Assembly: GCA_964527205.1 (NCBI GenBank)
Contig: CAZGQG010000052.1
Coordinates: 1 to 8,736, forward strand
Origin: JARICQ01 sp964527205
GTDB lineage: Bacteria; Bacillota; Clostridia; Tissierellales; Tissierellaceae
Direction: 5' to 3'
Length of the DNA stretch: 8,736 bases
This document shows positions 1-4,866 of this stretch, one piece after another. Within the stretch, counting starts at the first letter, position 1. Every line of letters begins with the position of its first letter. Under the pieces are notes generated by a model. It did not search any database. It saw nothing but the letters and a program-made list of their open reading frames with translations, and was not told where the DNA came from. A program made the translations under genes and the position numbers.

Positions 1-12
1 AGTCGCCGGGCA
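1..12 (+). other. possible 3' end of a structured RNA gene (tRNA-like tail)
   Basis: The first 12 bases are strikingly GC-rich in an AT-rich window and read like a T-stem 3' strand (AGTC), a seven-base acceptor strand (GCCGGGC) and a discriminator A with no encoded CCA. A strong terminator follows five bases later, as is common after tRNA genes. The rest of the gene lies outside the window, so this is only a suggestion. It could equally be the end of a protein gene, since an in-frame TAA occurs at 16-18. Confidence 0.2.
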
Positions 13-16
13 ATTT

Positions 17-55
17 AAAAAAGCTCTATTACGTTTATCGTAGTAGAGCTTTTTT
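17..55 (+). terminator. strong intrinsic terminator, symmetric in both directions
   Basis: Bases 17-28 (six A then GCTCTA) pair perfectly with 44-55 (TAGAGC then six T). The inner bases 29-33 and 39-43 continue the helix with one G-T wobble, giving a stem of about 17 base pairs around the five-base loop TTTAT (34-38). The T run on the plus strand ends a transcript entering from the left. The A run on the left arm would also let it act on the minus strand. Confidence 0.85.
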
Positions 56-136
56 CTGTCTTTATAGACCTTCTTATAGCTATAGATGTTTTAAATATGC
101 AAATTAGGGAAATTATAAGTAAAGGGGAGGATTATA

Positions 137-418
137 ATGAAAAAATTATATGGAACATATTTAAATCAAAAACAAGCAGATTTGGAAATAGAAAAGATAT
201 TAAAGGAAGGCTATAAAAAAGAAGACATATTCATCCTAAGAAAAAAAGAATTTGAAGAATATATTGAGACAAATTCTGATATAAACAAAGAATTCCTTGA
301 AAAATATAAGGGAGTACTAAAAGAGGAACAAGTAGTAATCTTAGTTGAATCAGAGGATGGAGAGGGAAGAGATACTCCAGACTGGGATGAGAGAGAAAAT
401 GAGTTTTACGAAGAATAG
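137..418 (+). CDS. small YflT / general stress protein 17M-like domain protein
   Basis: This is a complete 93-residue protein. Residues 1-35 have the pattern of the YflT (general stress protein 17M-like) domain: a first beta strand (KKLYGTY), a helix rich in Gln, Glu and Lys (about 11-25), a Gly-Tyr turn and a second strand (EDIFILRK). A further strand (QVVILVES, about 65-72) is followed by a very acidic tail. Family members are small soluble cytosolic proteins, in bacilli often under general stress control; their biochemical activity is unknown. The protein is at the short end for the family. The start is fixed by GGAGG at 126-130, six bases before the ATG. The hydrolase gene follows after 29 bases with its own ribosome binding site, so the two are probably co-transcribed. 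The fold assignment rests on a short pattern; no catalytic residues are apparent. Confidence 0.65.
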   Translation: MKKLYGTYLNQKQADLEIEKILKEGYKKEDIFILRKKEFEEYIETNSDINKEFLEKYKGVLKEEQVVILVESEDGEGRDTPDWDERENEFYEE

Positions 419-447
419 AACTATAGAGAATTATTAAAGGAGATAAG

Positions 448-1257
448 ATGGCCTATTTCAAGACAAGTGATCATGTAAAAATTTATTATGAGCTAGAGGG
501 AGAGGGACTTCCCATAATATTTATCCATGGCTTTGCTGAAAGTGGAGATGTCTTTAGGATTCAAAAAAGAATTATGTCCAAAAAATACAAGCTCATAAGC
601 TATGACATTAGATCTCATGGAAGATCAGATATGATAGAAGAAGGCATAAGTATGAGTAGACTATCCCTGGATTTAAAAGAATTAATATCACATCTAGGGC
701 TAGAGAGGGTCATTGTAGTGGCCTGGTCCATGGGAGGAAGTATCTTACTTGATTATATTGATTCTTATTCTACAGAAAATATTAAAAAAATTTGCCTTAT
801 TGATAAGTCCCCTAAAATGCTTAATGATTCTAATTGGAAGCTAGGGATGGACCATGGAAGATATACAGAGGATGATTTGGAAAGAGATTTAGAACTTATA
901 GATAAGGACTTCCATGGATTCATAGATAAATTTATAGAAAAGATCTCAGGAGATCTTAGTGAGAAAGAATTTCAGCTAGCAAGGGATAAGATGAAGAAGA
1001 ACAATCCTAGAGCCCTCTATAATTTTTGGAAGATAATGGGAAGAAGTGATTATAGGAATACACTTAAAAAAATAGATGTGGAAACTTTAATAGTTTTTGG
1101 AGCTCGGAGCAAACTATATTCCCTAGATACAGCTAGATATTTAAGGGATAATATTGAAGGCTCTAGACTGGAAATCTTTCCGGAAAATGGACATCTACTA
1201 GTACTTGAAAACCCTAGAGGCTTAAATACTGTATTAGATGATTTTATATCTCAGTAA
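448..1257 (+). CDS. alpha/beta hydrolase
   Basis: This 269-residue cytosolic protein has the alpha/beta-hydrolase core. The oxyanion-hole His-Gly is at residues 27-28 (IFIHGF). The nucleophile elbow A-W-S-M-G-G places the catalytic serine at 94, with Ala instead of the usual first Gly. The catalytic histidine is H249 (ENGHLL). A cap of mainly helical sequence lies at about 125-205. The usual place for the catalytic acid, the loop after strand 7, reads G-A-R-S-K-L-Y (218-224) and has no Asp or Glu. An Asp at 119 (LIDKSPK), after strand 6, is the likely replacement. The substrate cannot be told; esterase, lactonase or C-C hydrolase activity are all possible. The start follows AAAGGAG (436-442) with five bases of spacing. 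The gene is downstream of the YflT-like gene on one probable transcript and is closed by the terminator at 1286-1324. Confidence 0.85.
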   Translation: MAYFKTSDHVKIYYELEGEGLPIIFIHGFAESGDVFRIQKRIMSKKYKLISYDIRSHGRSDMIEEGISMSRLSLDLKELISHLGLERVIVVAWSMGGSILLDYIDSYSTENIKKICLIDKSPKMLNDSNWKLGMDHGRYTEDDLERDLELIDKDFHGFIDKFIEKISGDLSEKEFQLARDKMKKNNPRALYNFWKIMGRSDYRNTLKKIDVETLIVFGARSKLYSLDTARYLRDNIEGSRLEIFPENGHLLVLENPRGLNTVLDDFISQ

Positions 1258-1285
1258 AATGGAAATTGTCTTTAATATAAATAAT

Positions 1286-1324
1286 AAAAACCTTAGATAT
1301 TTTAAAATAATATCTAAGGTTTTT
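1286..1324. terminator. bidirectional terminator between converging genes
   Basis: Bases 1286-1300 (five A, then CCTTAGATAT) pair perfectly over 15 base pairs with 1310-1324 (ATATCTAAGG, then five T), around a nine-base loop. The T run continues to 1326 on the plus strand, and the mirror A run serves the minus strand. It ends the hydrolase transcript and can also stop transcription of the MocR-type gene, whose stop codon lies about 195 bases away. The rest of 1331-1520 holds nothing I can support. Confidence 0.9.
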
Positions 1325-1520
1325 TTAATTAATCATAGAAATATAAGCTTTAATTAAAGATTTTTCAATAAATATTAAATGTTTAAAGCTAAGCTAATCC
1401 ATTATTACAATATTATTATAAGGAATTTTATTATTTAGTATACAAAGATCGAAAGACATACTAGAGTAATTAAAGCCTGTCTACTTACTTACAGCTAAAT
1501 TTGTCTTTTCAAGTATAGAC

Positions 1521-2966
1521 CTATACAAAGGGCATGTAACTTTTATCCTCATCCTTGAAATGGCTAGCTATTAAATTCTCAATTATGCCAAGTCCCCTAA
1601 GTATTTCATCCTTATCAGTTGATCCAAAGCTTATTCTTATATGGTTTGTATGGAGGTCATTTATAAAGAACATGTCTCCAGGAATAATAGCTATCTTGTT
1701 TTCACTGCATTCCTTATAAAATTCTATATTATTAATCTCCTTAGGAAGCTTTAGCCATATACTAAGCCCACCATCAGGCTTAGAAAACTGGACCCCATAC
1801 TTGCTAAGATTATTTAGCTGAGATATAACTAGGCTATATTTCTCCTTATAGACCCTTCTTATATTTTCAATATGATCCTCCCAGTAGCCCTTTCTTAGGT
1901 AGAGATCAAAGGCTCTTTGCAGATAGCCAGAAGAACTTACATCTGTAGTATGCTTGGCCTTTACTATTCTAGTAAAGAGACTGTGAGGTAGGGTTACAAA
2001 TCCAATCCTTACTCCTGGCATAAAGACCTTGGAAAAACTTTTAATAAAGATAATCTTATCTTCCTCATCAAGGGCCTTTAGGGGCATTTTCTTATCCTGA
2101 AAATACAAGTCAGTTAAAAAATCATCTTCTATAATATAAAGATCTTTTTCTTTGGCCAGCTTTATAAGTTTTTTCTTTTTTTCCATACTATAGGAGTAGG
2201 TGGTAGGACTTTGAAAGTTTGTCATTATATAGAGGAATTTAGGCTTGTGCCTGTCTATATTTGATTTTAAGACTCCTAGATCTATGCCATCCTCCATCAT
2301 AGGTATGCCAACTATATTTGCACCTCTGGATTTAAAAGCAGATAGGGCTGCAGAATAAGTAGGGTTTTCAACCAAGATATAATCTCCTGGTGAAATCAAG
2401 GTCTTAGCTATAATATCAAGGCCTTGTTGTCCTCCTGAAGTGATTAGTATATTATCTTTGTTTACATAGGTATTGTAATAGTCCATTAAAAAACTAGAGA
2501 ATGAATCCCTTAGGGGCTCATAGCCTCTAATTTCAGGATATAAAAAAGCATGGCCTCCATCCCTATCTAAAACTTCAACTAGGGTCTCCTTAAAGTCTTC
2601 TATGGGAAATAAATCTGGTGTAGGAGATACAGAGGCAAAATTAATGCTATCCTTTGAAATATTAATTATACCTGAGTTCATAAGCTCCATATCCTCTTCT
2701 TGAAAGAGGGGCATATCAAGGTGCATGGGAGATTTTTTTATATAGGTTCCACTTCCCTTAATAGAGTAAATATAGCCTTCATTTTCAAGCAATTTATAAG
2801 CACTTACAATTGTTACATTATTTACCCCTAGCTGCTTAGAAAGAGCTCGAATAGAGGGAAGCTTGTCACTTTGGTATTTTTCTTCCTCAATATAGTCTTT
2901 AATCTGTTCATATAACTGTATATATAGTGGTTGGTCTAGACCTTTATTTAAATTAATCCATTGCAT
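1521..2966 (-). CDS. MocR/PdxR-type regulator: GntR winged helix fused to an aminotransferase domain
   Basis: The protein has 481 residues, typical for MocR regulators. An N-terminal GntR winged HTH spans about residues 5-78, with the signature LPSIRALSKQLGVNNVT followed by YKLLENEGYI and GSGTYI. After a linker of about 30 residues comes a fold-type I aminotransferase domain (about 110-470). The PLP-binding lysine is K313 in SFSK, and an Asp for the pyridine nitrogen lies in IIEDD (about 281). The substrate-carboxylate Arg is near 444 (IRISFG). The Asn of the usual QNP motif is Ser here (QSP), and the Tyr of EDNPY is Leu, so catalysis is probably weak or absent. MocR proteins use PLP or an aminoacyl-PLP adduct as a ligand. 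The start at 2966 has AGGAGGG six bases upstream. An in-frame ATG at 2990 lies upstream of that site and has none of its own. No PLP-synthesis gene is nearby, so the target is open. Confidence 0.88.
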   Translation of the reverse strand: MQWINLNKGLDQPLYIQLYEQIKDYIEEEKYQSDKLPSIRALSKQLGVNNVTIVSAYKLLENEGYIYSIKGSGTYIKKSPMHLDMPLFQEEDMELMNSGIINISKDSINFASVSPTPDLFPIEDFKETLVEVLDRDGGHAFLYPEIRGYEPLRDSFSSFLMDYYNTYVNKDNILITSGGQQGLDIIAKTLISPGDYILVENPTYSAALSAFKSRGANIVGIPMMEDGIDLGVLKSNIDRHKPKFLYIMTNFQSPTTYSYSMEKKKKLIKLAKEKDLYIIEDDFLTDLYFQDKKMPLKALDEEDKIIFIKSFSKVFMPGVRIGFVTLPHSLFTRIVKAKHTTDVSSSGYLQRAFDLYLRKGYWEDHIENIRRVYKEKYSLVISQLNNLSKYGVQFSKPDGGLSIWLKLPKEINNIEFYKECSENKIAIIPGDMFFINDLHTNHIRISFGSTDKDEILRGLGIIENLIASHFKDEDKSYMPFV

Positions 2967-2970
2967 AAAA

Positions 2971-3033
2971 AACCCTCCTATTGTATCCATACATTTATTA
3001 TAGCAGATTTTCCTATGGACTAGTAGGAGGGTT
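2971..3033 (-). promoter_or_regulatory. 10-bp inverted repeat holding the MocR gene's ribosome binding site
   Basis: Read on the minus strand, AACCCTCCTA (3033-3024) is exactly complementary to TAGGAGGGTT (2980-2971). An inner stem can form between 3014-3019 and 2986-2991. The 3' arm is the Shine-Dalgarno sequence of the regulator gene and runs into TTTTTT and then the ATG. In RNA arriving from the upstream DUF4097 gene this would hide the ribosome binding site and also resembles an intrinsic terminator. In DNA, the arms lie 53 bases centre to centre (about five helical turns) on either side of the -10 box, and could be operator half-sites. Which of these holds is not decidable from sequence. 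Confidence 0.55.
2997..3005 (-). promoter_or_regulatory. extended -10 promoter for the MocR-type regulator
   Basis: The minus strand reads TGCTATAAT (3005-2997), a perfect extended -10 element. No good -35 box lies 17 bases upstream, as is usual for this class. The expected start near 2990 gives a leader of about 24 bases. That leader holds the ribosome binding site but not the upstream arm of the inverted repeat. Confidence 0.6.
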
Positions 3034-3041
3034 ATTCAATA

Positions 3042-4244
3042 TTAAATTATTGTTATAGATCCATTTGAAGTTGAAGCTATAAGGCTTAGATGATCCTTAT
3101 CTAGATCATAGTCTAGGCTGTGGGCAACAATTTTCTTTAGACCTAAATTTTGCTGCTTATTGGTTGTATAAACTAGCTCTTGAAGATCTGTATTTATACT
3201 TCCCATGGAAGTTTCAAGATCTATAATTATCTCCTTATCTAAAGCATTTATCTCTGCACTTATAGACCCGTTGGATGTTAGCATTTTAAGGCTTTTCATA
3301 TTCCTAGGATTTACTTTACTTAAGCTTATCTTTGCATTAGATGTAGTAAGAGATAGGATAGAGGAATCTATGGAATCTATATCAATGGATCCATTGGAAG
3401 TCTTACATACAGTATCAAGAGAAGAGATATTGTTTAGGATAATCTTTCCATTACCTGTATTAGCTACTATCTTTTCTGAATTAGTGTCTTTTAAGTCTAT
3501 GGAAGCATTTGTAGTATAGGCCTTTATATCCTTTGAGTTAGTACTTTTTATCTCTATCTTGCCATTTTTAGTAGTTAAATCTATTAGTTCTACATTAGCT
3601 TCTTCAAGATTAATGGAAGCGTTGCTCGTAGAATACTGAGCTGACTTTGCATTTAATCTACTAGTATATATCTTTCCATTGCTTGTCTTTAACTCAATAT
3701 TATCGTAATGCTTTTCTGGAAGAGAAACATCTAGTTTAATGGAAATATTGCTATTATATCTTGGAATAAAGGATATTTTGCCATCTTTATTAGTAAAATC
3801 AAAATAGGCTTCATCCTGGGCTAATAATCCTTTTTTATACTGACATGTAACATCTATCTTTATATGGTCTTCTTGGCTTGGAAGTATATTAATATCTCCA
3901 TTAATAGCTCTTAGATCCAAACTTGGATTTTCAAGGCCACTTAAGTCCATAGTAAGATTGCTGGTAATAGTATCATAGTTGTGTCTTCCAAAGGAGCCAC
4001 TAAAATCCTTTAAACCATCGAATAGACCGTATAGGGCATTTCCAATATCTGTTCCTATGTCCTCTATATTATCTAGGGTATCCTTAAAGTTAAACCTTTC
4101 TTCCTTTTTGTAGGAGCTTCCTTGAGACTTGTCCTTGGAAAAAGCTTCTTCCTCTTCAATTGCCTCCATTAATTTTATTGCTTCTTCAGATGTTATCTTT
4201 CCTTCTTCAAGCATTGATAAAATCATCATTTTTTCTTCTTTCAA
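3042..4244 (-). CDS. DUF4097 beta-solenoid protein with a YvlB/LiaX-type N-terminal module
   Basis: The 400-residue protein starts with a helical module (about 1-32, ILSMLEEGKITSEEAIKLM) like that of YvlB/LiaX proteins. A low-complexity linker and a segment at about 52-90 follow. From about 110 to the end it is a DUF4097 right-handed beta-solenoid. Motifs of the form T-x-N-[GA]-x-I begin at residues 187, 206, 225, 244, 263, 282 and 301, an exact 19-residue period, and looser copies occur at 323, 345 and 392. No signal peptide or membrane segment is visible. In Enterococcus LiaX, a protein of this design controls envelope-stress signalling and binds antimicrobial peptides; a similar role here is inference. 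The start is a TTG at 4244, seven bases after AGGAGG (4257-4252), which overlaps the stop codon of the DUF2089 gene. The two genes should be translationally coupled. Confidence 0.85.
   Translation of the reverse strand: MKEEKMMILSMLEEGKITSEEAIKLMEAIEEEEAFSKDKSQGSSYKKEERFNFKDTLDNIEDIGTDIGNALYGLFDGLKDFSGSFGRHNYDTITSNLTMDLSGLENPSLDLRAINGDINILPSQEDHIKIDVTCQYKKGLLAQDEAYFDFTNKDGKISFIPRYNSNISIKLDVSLPEKHYDNIELKTSNGKIYTSRLNAKSAQYSTSNASINLEEANVELIDLTTKNGKIEIKSTNSKDIKAYTTNASIDLKDTNSEKIVANTGNGKIILNNISSLDTVCKTSNGSIDIDSIDSSILSLTTSNAKISLSKVNPRNMKSLKMLTSNGSISAEINALDKEIIIDLETSMGSINTDLQELVYTTNKQQNLGLKKIVAHSLDYDLDKDHLSLIASTSNGSITII
3288..3686 (-). repeat. seven 57-base protein repeats (19-residue solenoid coils)
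   Basis: Within the DUF4097 gene, seven consecutive 57-base units encode T-x-N-[GA]-[KS]-I at the same phase. The residue after Asn alternates Gly, Ala, Gly, Ala, Gly and then becomes Gly, Ala. The units are well conserved in protein but diverged in DNA, so they are old coils of a solenoid and not a recent tandem duplication. Confidence 0.8.
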
Positions 4245-4250
4245 AATTTC

Positions 4251-4258
4251 TCCTCCTA
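4251..4258 (-). promoter_or_regulatory. ribosome binding site overlapping the upstream stop codon, deciding a TTG start
   Basis: On the minus strand the stop TAG of the DUF2089 gene (4258-4256) begins inside AGGAGGA (4257-4251). Seven bases separate AGGAGG from the TTG at 4244. The next in-frame ATG, codon 6, lies 22 bases from this site, too far, so TTG is the start. Confidence 0.8.
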
Positions 4259-4627
4259 TTCTTCACCTTGAAGCATTTTCAAAGCTTCCTCAGATGTTAT
4301 TTCTCCAATATCTAATCTTCTTAAGATTTCTTTTTTATCTATTTTCTTTTCCTCATACTTGGGACTATAGCCCAGTGATTCTATAACATTTTCAAGTTTA
4401 CCCCTTACTGTAGGATAGGATATACCCATTTCTTTTTCTATTTCCTTGATATTACCTCTGCTTTTTATAAATATTTCTATAAAATCCTTTTGCTCATCAC
4501 TTAACTTGCAAAACTTACAAAGTGAAAAATCACCTTCTATATGAGTATGGCAGTTGTGACAACTAAGTTTACTTACAAATAATTCATCTCCACATACAGG
4601 ACACTTTCCTAAGACCTCTCTTTTCAT
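4256..4627 (-). CDS. DUF2089 family protein: zinc ribbon, HTH and C-terminal helical module
   Basis: This 123-residue protein has three pairs of cysteines (C9/C12, C23/C26, C37/C40). The first two pairs look like a zinc ribbon and the third may add another site. Residues 43-83 form a helix-turn-helix like sigma-factor region 4 (LSDEQKDFIEIF, then IKEIEKEMGISYPTVRGKLENV), suggesting DNA binding. Residues 99-119 (ILRRLDIGEITSEEALKML) closely match the N-terminus of the downstream DUF4097 protein. The family is annotated as of unknown function; a role as transcription regulator of its own operon is inferred from the HTH and from the operator-like sequence at its promoter. The ATG at 4627 follows AGAGGTGA with four or five bases of spacing. 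It is the first gene of a two-gene operon. Confidence 0.88.
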   Translation of the reverse strand: MKREVLGKCPVCGDELFVSKLSCHNCHTHIEGDFSLCKFCKLSDEQKDFIEIFIKSRGNIKEIEKEMGISYPTVRGKLENVIESLGYSPKYEEKKIDKKEILRRLDIGEITSEEALKMLQGEE

Positions 4628-4664
4628 AATTTCACCTCTTATCTAAATATTTATACAAATTTAT

Positions 4665-4687
4665 TACTTGAGTACTCTACTTAAGTA
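4665..4687 (-). promoter_or_regulatory. operator-like repeat over the transcription start of the DUF2089 operon
   Basis: TACTTGAGTA (4665-4674) and TACTTAAGTA (4678-4687) are a direct repeat with one mismatch and a 13-base period. The second copy is a perfect palindrome, the first misses only at its centre, and GAGTACTC (4670-4677) between them is another perfect palindrome. The block begins two bases after the -10 box and covers about -5 to +18, where a bound repressor would block initiation. DUF2089 itself is the obvious candidate binder. Confidence 0.55.
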
Positions 4688-4688
4688 T

Positions 4689-4717
4689 ATTTTAAGCTAA
4701 AAACTAAAGAATGTCAA
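4689..4717 (-). promoter_or_regulatory. sigma-A type promoter of the DUF2089-DUF4097 operon
   Basis: On the minus strand TTGACA (4717-4712), a 17-base spacer and TAAAAT (4694-4689) make a near-consensus promoter. The predicted start is near 4682, leaving a leader of about 55 bases. Confidence 0.8.
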
Positions 4718-4721
4718 CTAG

Positions 4722-4742
4722 AATATTAATATAATTAATATT
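4722..4742. repeat. AT-only 9-bp inverted repeat just upstream of the -35 box
   Basis: AATATTAAT (4722-4730) and ATTAATATT (4734-4742) are perfect inverted copies three bases apart. They lie at about -40 to -60 of the DUF2089 promoter, where an UP element or an activator site would sit. Because only A and T are used, chance is a real possibility. Confidence 0.4.
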
Positions 4743-4820
4743 AAAATTGATTATATTAAGAAATGCATCAACTAATTCCAGAAATGAGCATAGGGTAAAA
4801 TTTAAATCAATAGGTATATA

Positions 4821-4856
4821 AAAAAACTAGATAAACCATATAGGCTTATCTAGTTT
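4821..4856 (-). terminator. intrinsic terminator of the aminotransferase gene
   Basis: Bases 4824-4834 (AAACTAGATAA) pair perfectly over 11 positions with 4846-4856 (TTATCTAGTTT). On the minus strand the stem is followed by a run of U from the A run at 4821-4826. It lies ten bases after the stop codon and separates this gene from the DUF2089 operon. Confidence 0.85.
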
Positions 4857-4866
4857 AATAATCAAA

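Noticed and set aside
1348..1359. 12-base palindrome CTTTAATTAAAG in the gap between converging genes
   Set aside because: AT-rich palindromes of this size are expected by chance here, and no promoter or gene start is close.
1474..1496. Weak hairpin that might be a second terminator for the MocR gene
   Set aside because: Only six pairs with a bulged G and a poor U tract; the terminator at 1286-1324 is a far better candidate.
2967..2990. Longer MocR N-terminus from the ATG at 2990
   Set aside because: The ATG at 2990 coincides with the likely transcription start and has no ribosome binding site; AGGAGGG is placed for the ATG at 2966.
3205..3519. Plus-strand open frame of 104 codons inside the DUF4097 gene
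   Set aside because: It lies wholly opposite a well-supported gene, has no ribosome binding site, and its hydrophobic run reflects the antisense of Asp/Asn-rich repeats.
4129..4386. Plus-strand open frame of 85 codons across the DUF2089/DUF4097 junction
   Set aside because: It is antisense to two real genes and their coupled ribosome binding site, with no recognisable product.
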